From positions 1-15,756 of the forward strand of contig JALLAZ010000432.1 in NCBI GenBank assembly GCA_036939755.1: a stretch of DNA of 15,756 bases, given 5' to 3'. Origin of the DNA: Stephanodiscus triporus. Its lineage: Eukaryota; Bacillariophyta; Thalassiosirophyceae; Thalassiosirales; Thalassiosiraceae. The stretch's first letter is position 1, and every line of letters begins with the position of its first letter. Under the pieces are notes generated by a model. The model saw nothing but the letters and a program-made list of their open reading frames with translations. It ran no database searches and was not told where the DNA came from. This document shows, one piece after another, positions 1-8,006 of this stretch. Both the position numbers and the translations under genes were made by a program.

Positions 1-39
1 GATGATGATGATGATGACGATGACGATGACAATGACAAT

Positions 40-86
<47 letters not shown>
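1..86. repeat. GAT/GAC trinucleotide repeat
   Basis: An imperfect GAC/GAT microsatellite covers the left edge of the window. On the minus strand it is in frame with exon 2 of the polymerase eta gene and encodes a Ser run with one Pro and two Leu interruptions (TCG/TCA codons). Such tracts change length easily by slippage and are prone to assembly error. Confidence 0.85.
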
Positions 87-730
87 TTGATGCCGGACAT
101 CGAATCGCCCACCTCCGCCCCGCCCACGCGAGGAGGGCGAACCATCGTCCAACAGCGGCGTGACCGGCAGGTGGATGGCGACGCACTCCCCGCCGGACTT
201 GTCCCGTATCGCCACGTACGAATCGCCCCGCTTTATGCCGAATTCCCTCGCGGGGTAATTGACCGCGAGGGCGGAGTTCCACTTTCGGTCGGTGCGTTTC
301 GTCGCCGAGACGAATATGGTACAGTATATCGCGTGCATATGAACGAGGGACGAATATGGGGGTTATAAAAAGAGGAATGCACGGTGATGGGGGGACGAGC
401 GGTGTACCCCGAATTCGACACACGACGCGCCCCCACATCGGACGGGCAGCACGCGTCAATGATGCACTCTCTATAATATATACCCAGCGCGGATTGCGCA
501 CGGGAGGCGGGGGTATTCGTTCCCTTACTTACCTGCACCAACGCCAACGGCACGGACCGGTCGAGGCCCAGCCGCACGGTCTCGCACTGCGCGTAGAAGC
601 AGTCCATGTCGAGCAGGAGCACGACTCGCCTATGGCGGTGGTGATTATTATCATCGCTATCGTCGCGACGACGACGACGACGATGAGCCGCCGCGTAGGG
701 TGGGCGGGGGGGAGAGGACGACGCGTTCAT
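1..730 (-). CDS. POLH: DNA polymerase eta (Y-family translesion polymerase), 5' part, two exons, runs off left edge
   Basis: Exons are 730-533 and 281-1, continuing beyond the window. The 251-base intron has donor GTAAGT, a phase-0 junction and an acceptor ending AAG. The joined protein reads LALVQ/WNSALAVNYPAREFGI, which is the expected run of Y-family palm and finger residues. Seen: DMDCFYAQCE (residues 40-49), which carries the first catalytic metal-binding acidic residues of the family, then the VQW and NYPAREFGIKRGD block typical of the Rad30/Pol eta branch. Known for the family: Pol eta copies past UV photoproducts such as thymine dimers in nuclear chromatin. The N-terminus starts with about 35 extra residues rich in Ser, Arg and His. 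After roughly residue 96 (AIHLPV) the frame enters a Gly/Ser-rich stretch ending in a long Ser run, odd inside a polymerase core. It could also be another Y-family member, but VQW...NYPAR favours eta. Confidence 0.85.
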
Positions 731-814
731 ATTTTTTAGGGGTATTTTTTATTTTTCTCGTTTTTTGTGTTGTTTTTTTTCCTTTTTTCCCTCTTCCGGG
801 CAGGCGCGGGAGCG

Positions 815-850
815 TTCGTACGTACGATAGTACGAATTCATATATATTGG
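815..850 (-). promoter_or_regulatory. Possible promoter of the polymerase eta gene: AT-rich box plus palindrome
   Basis: Read on the minus strand, CCAATATATATG (850-839) combines a CCAAT-like and a TATA-like element, 109 bases or more upstream of the polymerase start at 730. It is followed by a 12-base palindrome, TCGTACGTACGA (816-827), nested in a 7-base inverted repeat (815-821 and 830-836). The position suits a core promoter or factor-binding site. No transcription start is known, so this is only a candidate. Confidence 0.25.
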
Positions 851-1200
851 CGGGAGGGTATGAAATTACCGAGTAATGGTTCCCACGTGAGCGCAACACA
901 TACTCCGATTCCCGTAAGTATGAAGAGAGGTGTATCATTGGACGGGCCAAACTCGTCCAACGTTTGAAGCCGAAAGGGCTACCTCTGAGTGAACATTTGT
1001 CATGTCGAGCCAGGTTGTGTATGTTGTGCGGGCCAACGAGAGCTGTCGCCTTTGAACGCGACAGTTGTTACCTCAACGTCTGTGTTATTGAAAAAATAAA
1101 ATTATCAGAGAGTTGTGGTCGTGCCGCTAATAACACCACAAGGAAAAGAGGCATCGATAAGTTGAAGTGCGGCAATACATCCCCCCCCGGGCTTACTACC

Positions 1201-1275
1201 AAAGAGGGGAGGGAGCAGAGAGAGAGAGAGATAGCGAGAGAGAGGCAGAGAGAGAAAAGAAGTAGAAGGGGGGGG
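1201..1275 (+). repeat. GA-rich polypurine tract
   Basis: About 75 bases are almost entirely A and G, including a GAGAGAGA core and ending in a run of G. The few pyrimidine interruptions are isolated. Such mirror-type polypurine runs can form triplex DNA and often sit in promoters. It may also be simple microsatellite growth. Confidence 0.6.
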
Positions 1276-1425
1276 TGAGTGTTTCGCCATGTTGCCTTTA
1301 TTATTTTACGGGTTGAGGGGAGAGGGTAAGGAGAGAGGGCCGGGTGCCGTCGAAGTGTCCCGAAACGCCGGGGGGCAGTCGGGTTCCGGGAGGGGACATG
1401 CGGGGATGCCCCGCTCGTTGCACCC

Positions 1426-1456
1426 GGGAGGGGGGGGGCGGAGGGAGGGAGGGAGG
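1426..1456 (+). other. Potential G-quadruplex tract
   Basis: The tract has G runs at 1426-1428, 1430-1438, 1443-1445, 1447-1449 and 1451-1453, separated by one to four bases. This satisfies the usual four-run G-quadruplex pattern. It lies about 385 bases upstream of the plus-strand gene start at 1840. Whether it folds in the cell is unknown. Confidence 0.5.
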
Positions 1457-1839
1457 CTCGGCCCTTTGCATTTATAATCCGACGACCCCCGAGCGTGCGT
1501 CGACCGACGTGGTCGTCGTCGGGCGTTTGGGGGGATGTGTGCGTGTGGGAGGGGACATGGCGCGGAGCTACTTACCCCCCCCCCCCTCGCTCCATGAGAG
1601 AAAGGGCGAGAGAGCAATGGAATGTTACGCGTTTTTTTGTTGCGAAGTGCTCGCCATCGTCATCGACCCCGAAGCCTCGTTGGTCAATTCGCTCTTCGTC
1701 CCCCCAATCCGCCCCCCACTTTTCTCATCTTCACTCTCGCCCATACCATAGGACCGAAGTGACAACCGCCTCGCAGAAAAACGGCGCCAGTTTGTTATAA
1801 CCGACCGAAACACAACTCGTCCTCGCCCCCGCGAACACG

Positions 1840-4569
1840 ATGGAAAAGCGCAGCAGGACCAAGGACGGCGGCAGGGATCCGTCGAAGAAGGGGAACAAGC
1901 AAGCGAGGGAGAGGACGAACGACTACTACGTCGACGTCGACGGGAACAGCGGGCACAATCACGACATGGCCGAGGACTATCATCATCCCGACGCCGGTCA
2001 ACCGTCGTCCAAGAAGGCGGGGAAGCGCGCAGCTACCTCGTCGACCGCCTATCACCGATCGAACAGCGGAGGAGGCGGTGCGGGAGGAGGAGGAGGAGGA
2101 GGGGTCGGTCCTCCTCCCCCTCCCGCCACGACGACATCATCATCATCATCATCATCGGCGCGCCTCATCCTGCCGACGAATCCGCCCGATCCCCTCCTAC
2201 TCGCGCGGGGCATGTCCTCGCGGTACCTGTCGTCGAAGCTCACTCACCGTCTCCTACCACTGTCCAAGTCCGACATCGAGCGCGACCTGCGACACTGCGA
2301 GGCGTACCGTCACGCTTGCAACGGATACTCCCAGCAGCACTTCGTATATCGTAATCGCGAATTGGTCAGGAGCGGGTACTTCGGCGCGTTCTTCGCCCAG
2401 CCCCCGCCGGTGTCGTCGTCCTCCGCCCCATCCAACAACAAGCAATCGGCCGCGTCGTCCGACGACTACGACGTCGGGGGGGGAGGCCGTCCCGACTACG
2501 TGCCGTCGTCGTCGACGATGACGACGGCGACGACGAAAACGACGACGCTCCCGCCGTCCGTCGTACCGTCGTCCTCCGCGTCGGCTGCCGCGAAGAACGG
2601 CCTCGTCCCGGTCATGCCGATACGGATCGATCCCGAGGAGGAGAAGCGCCTGTCCCTCCTCCGGAAGCGCGTGCACAAGTCGGAGTACGAGAGGGAGAAG
2701 CTCGAGACGCAATACGTCAGCCTTCGCGCGCACTACGTCCACGAGGTCCAGCTAGCGCGGAGTGTGCGTATATACGAGATGGCGAGGTGGGAGCTGCTGG
2801 GGGGGATGGTCGAACGACGGTCGAGGGCGTTGGGGTTGATGAGGGCGAGGATGGCGGTGGCGCGGGACGTCGAGGGTCTGCTCCTTGCGCGTCGTGGCGG
2901 GAAAACGGGCGTCGTCGACGACGTCGACGTAGACGACGACGACGACGAGGACGTCGTCGCGTCCGAGGGGAATGGGGACATCGACGACCGCGACGCCGCC
3001 GATGCCGCGAACGGGAACGGCGGCACCAAGGAGGACGACGTCGACGGCGAGTCCGGCGCGGACCTCGTCGCGTTCTGGAACGACCTCAACGCCCGACTCC
3101 GGGCGGCCGAGTCGGCGTGCGTCGAGTTCGAGACACCCGCCGCGCTCTCGCGGATGGCGGTTGCGATGATGAATGCTGCCGACGCCGCCGGAGGAAACGT
3201 CACCAACGGCACGAGGAGCGCCAGAAAGCGCAGCAGCAGCGTGACGTCGGAGGACGAGACGACGTCCGCCGACAGCAACAACGTCGGCAACGTCAAGAAC
3301 GATTCGTCCGCGTCGGGGGGGAGGAAGAAGGCCGTCAAGTCGAAGGGTCCCGCCGATCCGGAACCTCACGTCATCCCCTGGGATTGCGTGGTCGAGCCGC
3401 AGACGCCCTACGAGGTCCCTCTCCTCTTGTCGTGCCTGAGTTCTGCCACGGACAAGGTGGTGGGCTACGGTAAGAGATATAATTGGATTTGTGTGCTTGC
3501 CTGTAAATATCCGTTCCATGTATGATCGAGCCCCCAGCTCACGCACGCACGCACGCACTCTTCTCCCGGGGGGTTCTGCTTATTTGGAAAATAGTAACGG
3601 ACAACACTAACTCGAAGGCCGTAACATGGCTGGAATCTACCCTGCCGGAATCCACGTCCGCCTACAAGAACGACATCGAAGATCTCGGAAAACTGCGCGC
3701 GGAGGCTCGAATCCTCGAGGAAGAATTGAATAGCGAGTGCGAGCGCAACAGTGAGCTGCAGGAGCAGATCATCGCCTCCAGGACTAGGAGCGATGAGATG
3801 GTGGCGATGATGCAAATCCTGCGCTCAGAGACTGAGGCGGTGCTGGAAAGGTGTGATTTGTTGTTTGCTTGTGCATACCGTCAATTGACCTCGTAGAGAA
3901 AGCTTCTGAGTGATTGACGCCATTCATTTTTCTCGACTGTAATTTTGTTGTTTTCCCTGTCCTTGACGCATGCGCTCAGACACAATGTCATCATGGAAAC
4001 GCCCGAAGCCCGGGCCAAATCTGCAGAACTCCATCAGAAACTGCTCGCGGAGGAAAAACTCAAGAATCCGTCAGCAGAGGGCGCTGAGGAAGACGACGAA
4101 GACAATGACGATTTAAGTTCTGGCGATGAAGAACTTCAGGTAAGTTGGCGCGAAACATGCAGTTGGCGGTGCGGGCCACTTTTTCCCTCCTCCTGTTGAC
4201 TCAATCCGTTGTCCACGATAAATTGCTGTTTTTTTTAAGGATGATGACGAGGAAGAAGACAAGTCTGATGATGACTCGGTTGGGATAAAGGAAATCACCG
4301 TCGATAATGATAGCAACAACGTTGCCGGCGAGTCCGAAGATGACGATGAAGAAGACGATGGCTCGGAAGAAGGCGAGATCGAAGAAGGCGACGGTGACGG
4401 GGATGGTGATGGTGACGGTGACGAAGGTGAGATGTCAGAAGGTGATGAAAACGATGAAGAGGAGCCTGGTAGGAGCAAACGAATCAATCGTACCGATGAC
4501 GAAGAGGCTTCGAACTCCAGCCTGACACCGCCGAATTCGAGCTCATTTAAGAAAAGGCGACGATACTGA
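1840..4569 (+). CDS. Unrecognised acidic coiled-coil protein, probably nuclear, four exons, 791 residues
   Basis: Exons are 1840-3469, 3595-3850, 3980-4139 and 4240-4569. The introns are 125, 129 and 100 bases, all GT-AG, with phases 1, 2 and 0; the joined length is exactly 792 codons. I do not recognise the family. Seen in order: a basic, disordered N-terminus; Gly, Pro and Ser runs (77-106); a conserved-looking helical block with paired basic and aromatic residues (about 121-187); Ser/Thr-rich linker; a strong charged coiled coil (about 265-350); an Asp-rich linker (360-400); a second helical stretch (405-445); a block from about 507 (IPWDCV, then TPYEVPLLLSC) that runs across intron 1; a second coiled coil in exons 2-3 (about 565-660); a very acidic Asp/Glu/Gly tail (665-760); and a C-terminal basic KKRRRY. 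Acidic tail plus short basic motifs suggest a chromatin or RNA-complex role, which is inference. The start is the first ATG of the open frame. Confidence 0.75.
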
Positions 4570-5038
4570 GAACGAGAGAGAGAGAGAGAGACTAATAATG
4601 CCACCGGTGAATTTATGTTTCATGACAGCTTTGTTGTTGAAATCCCAACCAGAGTTGTTTGACTATAGGAATGTGTCAGTATTTGGCGCACACTGCATTT
4701 TCTTTACAGCAAGGATTGTCCCTTCAATAAATAATTCTTTGTAATAGTGTTGCATGCATTCGGAAAGTTGTGCCTGCTGATCATCAACTCGATTGTTGTG
4801 GTTTGTTCGTGCAATTCATGAAAAAAATGAAGGAACTAATGCCCCTCTAAAAATTTATAAGCATGCATTAGTCAAATCTAACATTATCTAATCTAATAGT
4901 AATTAACACAGTCAGTTCCTTCAGTACAAAAAATGGCGCAAGTTATGACGCTCAAGATTCATGTCGATTCGCGCTTGGAAATCACTCTTTGTTCAAAATA
5001 ATACATGCAGCGGTTCATACAAGGTCGTACATTGCTGA
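4570..5038. other. 3' flank of the acidic-protein gene; no gene seen
   Basis: The stop codon at 4567-4569 is followed by a GA microsatellite (about 4573-4591), then AT-rich sequence without a convincing open frame. AATAAA occurs at 4726-4731, about 157 bases past the stop, and could serve as a poly(A) signal, although protists use this signal loosely. The block around 4850-4910 holds repeated TCTAA-like motifs in AT-rich DNA. Confidence 0.5.
4726..4731 (+). terminator. Possible poly(A) signal AATAAA
   Basis: A canonical AATAAA hexamer lies about 157 bases after the stop codon of the acidic-protein gene. It sits in AT-rich DNA, so a chance match is quite possible. Confidence 0.25.
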
Positions 5039-5488
5039 TTAGAAAAAGGCAAAACGATTCGGCCCCTTCTGGCTCTCACGAATATATTCTCTTTCATCAC
5101 ATGAAAAACGATTCGATCCCTTTTTCTGGAGCTCACGATCATCTTCCTGAAGTCTGGGGGAAGATTCAATCTCTCTCTGGGCATTAGTAGCATGTGACGT
5201 TATACTTGTGCAGGTAGAGCCAATATCGACAATCGGACTCTCTTCGGGTGTGGACGTCAAAGAAAAAAATCGATCGCACGATTGAAGCAATTTTTTTTTA
5301 TTACCACGAATGACAAGAGTGTCTGATGCCCTACGCTGTGGCGTCTTGGATGTCGTGGGTTTGGGCCCGATCCGCTCAAACAATTGACGTAGAAACAGTG
5401 TCTTCGAGAATCGGTCCCGTGCCCTTTGACCGCCACTGCCTGACGGTTCCTGATGCTGCTGGTCAGAGAATTGTTTCGTTTCAATCAT
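5039..5488 (-). CDS. Uncertain small gene, 149 codons, with an internal duplicated motif
   Basis: A minus-strand frame with ATG at 5488 and a TAA stop at 5039 sits in an otherwise gene-poor gap. The predicted product is hydrophilic with no membrane segment or known domain. Near the C-terminus two related motifs appear: RELQKKGSNRF and RESQKGPNRF. They come from a direct DNA repeat with a 54-base period (5051-5080 and 5105-5137), and the copies differ by three bases, so both period and indel keep the codon frame. That gives weak support for coding. Against it: no recognisable homology, mixed codon use, and competing open frames on the plus strand over the same DNA. If real, it is divergent from the TLDc gene with 478 bases between their starts. 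Confidence 0.3.
   Translation of the reverse strand: MIETKQFSDQQHQEPSGSGGQRARDRFSKTLFLRQLFERIGPKPTTSKTPQRRASDTLVIRGNKKKLLQSCDRFFSLTSTPEESPIVDIGSTCTSITSHATNAQREIESSPRLQEDDRELQKKGSNRFSCDEREYIRESQKGPNRFAFF
5051..5137. repeat. Two-copy imperfect direct repeat, 54-base period
   Basis: Copy one is 5051-5080 and copy two is 5105-5137. Both begin AAAACGATTCG and end CTCACG. The second carries three extra bases in its T-rich middle. It lies within the uncertain minus-strand frame 5039-5488. Confidence 0.7.
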
Positions 5489-5966
5489 TTTTCGTTGCGC
5501 GAGATCTATCGTTTTTGTTTTGTGTTATTTCGTTCTTTTTCACAAGTGATTATCATTTGGCGCAAATCACAATTGACATCGACTCCTAAATCCATCTGTT
5601 TTACGATTGCATGTGTTGTCAACAGACAAGTCATTTGTATCTGTGAAAGACAACGCTGCACTGTGTTAATTGTGAGTTGATCCGTTTCTCCGGTCTCACG
5701 GATCCGTGAAGCCTCCTGCTCCTATCCTGCATGCATGCAGCCTGCCAAAAAACGGGATTGAGCGAGAAGAAGATATGTATCTACTCTATCGTACTAGATC
5801 ACTGGTAGGCATCTCTCCTCCGAGATTGCGCGGGAACAGATAGGATCAGGAGTAGAGATTGTCGGAATGTACTACTCCTATGATCATACTCTCACATCAC
5901 GGCCTCCTCACATCCCACCCCACAACGACCTAAGACACACGCACTCAACAATCGGGCTTCGGGGTT
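5489..5966. other. 5' flank of the TLDc gene; candidate divergent promoter
   Basis: No convincing coding sequence is seen. The stretch contains a 14-base perfect palindrome, CTGCATGCATGCAG, at 5727-5740, and a pyrimidine- and CA-rich leader (about 5880-5960) just before the TLDc start codon. A leader of that composition suits a 5' untranslated region. No TATA box at a meaningful distance could be assigned. Confidence 0.45.
5727..5740. repeat. 14-base perfect palindrome
   Basis: CTGCATGCATGCAG is its own reverse complement and sits about 227 bases upstream of the TLDc gene start. GCATGC-rich palindromes arise easily by chance, so a binding-site role is only a possibility. Confidence 0.4.
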
Positions 5967-7793
5967 ATGGGAACCGCTATATCCCTGGAGTCGGGAGGGA
6001 GTACTCCCGGTAGCGGCAGCGGTGCCCTCGCCATCGCTGCCGAAGCTTCGCCTCCGGCAAACTTTGGATTTTCGTTGCAAGAATCCCACCATCTCTTCTT
6101 GTTACGACGCTTAGCATGCGATGAGAAACGTTCGGAAAATTCATTTGTCGAGATCTTATGGACACTCTCCCGTCTACATTCGGCATCCTTGTATGCCTCT
6201 GATATTGACGCACATCTTGAGAAAAATTTGCCAACACAATCGGCCTCGGTTCAAAGCCGATGCCGGCGAATGGGTGTACTGTTTTCCGTGTTTCCTTCGC
6301 TGAGCAAGCTGCATGTTGCATTGGAGGACATTTTCACCAATGACGATCGGTTTTTGGAGACGTTAGCAAATCTTCTCGGCGATAATGATTATCGTCGGAA
6401 TAATATTTCTATGGAATTTCTGAGCTGCGTTTGTAAAAGTGATGACGAATCAATCTCAGCCTATGAGGTGGTTGAGCTGTGCTTTGAGATGGCATCGATA
6501 TCTCATTATCTTCTCCAAGAGAATGTATTCGATGATGCTGACAGAGTAAATGAATTGATGGAAACGAGGAATATTTTATCAGAAAATGCCACTGTACACT
6601 CCTTGGCGAATTCTTTATTGGAGTTTGCGAAGAGCTGTCGTGACGATGGTTTCTTTGGTGGGGGTGACAATACCGGAGCATGCAGGGATAAATCATCATC
6701 AAAAATTGCAGATGGAAGAGTCACTAAGGCGGAATTATCCGACTGGCAAAGACAAGTTGTCCCCGATCTGATCTTGTGCTCTTTGTCGAGATTTCTTCGC
6801 GTTGTTTTATTTCCTTCCGAATACGTCCTATCGCAGCAGAATGCACCAAAGCCCCTTCCAACTGTGAGGACCTCGAAAGAAATCACATCTAAAACCAAGA
6901 CAAAACTGAAGGACGGAGAGATCTTGCCACTTTCGTCTCAAATTTTTGGGGTAAACACTAATGGGCGGAGCGCAGGGACAATGCTGTCACCTCCAATATT
7001 TGCGTTCGCATCCATCTCCCCTAAATTGGGTGAAAAATGGTACCAAATATACGCGGGCGAAACTGAAGGGTGGACATTCCAAGCGCTCGAGAATTCCATT
7101 TTAGGCTACGAAGGACCTACGATACTCGTGATCCAGGCCCAGTCCGAACAAGAGAGGAATGGCACGGTCACGTTCGGTGCCTACACGGCATCGAAATGGG
7201 AAAAGAACAAACGAGACTTTTTTGGCACCGCTGACTGCTTTCTGTTTCAACTTCAGCCCACGATGCGAGTCCTCAAATCCTTGCCTAAAACGGGGACAAG
7301 GGGAGGAAATTACATGTACTTTCACTCTAATACCAATGTTCAAACAGCTAATCCTTCGAGAAAGGATGACTTGAAAGTAGGTTTGGGCTTCGGGGGGACT
7401 GTACGCAATCCGAGATTGTTTATAGACAGTAATCTGGAGTTTTGCAGCGTTTCACCCCACGATACATCATTCGAGGAGGGCCATCTGGGATCGCCTCCTT
7501 CGAATGACCTCTTTATGTCACCGTCTTCGTCATCGGTGTACAATATTTACTCACTGGAAATCTATGCTGTAGGAGATGAAGAGACGATTCACAGAGGCTT
7601 CAGGGCCCAACGCCAGCACCGAGATATCGCAGACGCTACATTACGAAATGCACGCACCGTGGACAAGGCAGCATTCTTGGGCGATATGAGGAATGGGTTC
7701 ATAGAAACTAAGGCCTTTGCTCATAGGGGTCAGGTCGATGGCCGAGCAAATGGTTATATGAAGGGAGAGGAAGGAAAAGCTAATGGTTTGTGA
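5967..7793 (+). CDS. TLDc-domain protein with N-terminal myristoylation signal, MEAK7-like
   Basis: This intronless 608-residue protein has a TLDc domain at about residues 340-536. Diagnostic parts seen are a W-x-x-IY start (YSTALHG-like in relatives), the TFGAY strand, FFGTADCFLFQLQP, a NYMYFHSN segment, VGLGFGG, LFIDSNLEFC and the closing IYSLEIYAVGD. The N-terminus MGTAIS fits the MGxxxS/T N-myristoylation pattern (Gly2, Ser6), followed by a Gly/Ser-rich spacer. Residues about 35-290 are helical; ADGRVTKAELSDWQ (248-261) looks like an EF-hand-derived segment before the domain. Known: TLDc proteins protect against oxidative damage or bind V-ATPase, and the myristoylated MEAK7 works at lysosomes in a TOR branch. 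A vacuolar-membrane role is inference. About 70 residues follow the domain, more than I expect for MEAK7. Start: first ATG, supported by the myristoylation motif. Codon use is mixed, unlike the GC-rich neighbour at 8007-9869. Confidence 0.85.
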   Translation: MGTAISLESGGSTPGSGSGALAIAAEASPPANFGFSLQESHHLFLLRRLACDEKRSENSFVEILWTLSRLHSASLYASDIDAHLEKNLPTQSASVQSRCRRMGVLFSVFPSLSKLHVALEDIFTNDDRFLETLANLLGDNDYRRNNISMEFLSCVCKSDDESISAYEVVELCFEMASISHYLLQENVFDDADRVNELMETRNILSENATVHSLANSLLEFAKSCRDDGFFGGGDNTGACRDKSSSKIADGRVTKAELSDWQRQVVPDLILCSLSRFLRVVLFPSEYVLSQQNAPKPLPTVRTSKEITSKTKTKLKDGEILPLSSQIFGVNTNGRSAGTMLSPPIFAFASISPKLGEKWYQIYAGETEGWTFQALENSILGYEGPTILVIQAQSEQERNGTVTFGAYTASKWEKNKRDFFGTADCFLFQLQPTMRVLKSLPKTGTRGGNYMYFHSNTNVQTANPSRKDDLKVGLGFGGTVRNPRLFIDSNLEFCSVSPHDTSFEEGHLGSPPSNDLFMSPSSSSVYNIYSLEIYAVGDEETIHRGFRAQRQHRDIADATLRNARTVDKAAFLGDMRNGFIETKAFAHRGQVDGRANGYMKGEEGKANGL

Positions 7794-8006
7794 TTCTTAT
7801 GGAATGCCCCTGTCATGAAAGAGTTCTTCAGTTAGTTCAATCGGTCCATGACATACATCCAATAACCAAACGATGACACCCCAACTTCCCTGTTTTGACT
7901 TGACTTGATAAACATTACCGCCATAGTCGTTGCGCCATAGCAATCGTCAAGCAAAAATGATTCATACAGAATCGCCCGTAGGTTTCTCCATCCCTATGTG
8001 CTCTCA

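Larger units (their letters stand above)
731..1839. other. Divergent intergenic region with polypurine, G-rich and poly-C tracts
   Basis: This 1.1 kb separates the starts of the polymerase eta gene (minus) and the unrecognised acidic protein gene (plus). It holds a poly-T stretch (about 742-790), a small palindrome cluster with an AT-rich motif (815-850), a GA-rich polypurine tract (1201-1275), a G-rich tract (1426-1456) and a run of twelve C (1575-1586). Several frames stay open by chance across these tracts, but their products are simple-sequence Gly/Arg/Pro and match no domain. I see no further gene here. Confidence 0.6.

Noticed and set aside
964..1278. 104-codon plus-strand frame in the divergent spacer
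   Set aside because: It lacks an ATG in good context and its C-terminal half is only the polypurine tract read as Glu/Arg. No domain or codon bias supports it.
1306..1617. 103-codon minus-strand and 135-codon plus-strand frames over the G-rich tract
   Set aside because: The products are Pro- and Gly-rich simple sequence produced by the G and C runs.
2752..3558. 268-codon minus-strand frame opposite exon 1 of the acidic-protein gene
   Set aside because: Shadow of GC-rich coding DNA. The plus-strand model has three frame-restoring introns and a coherent protein.
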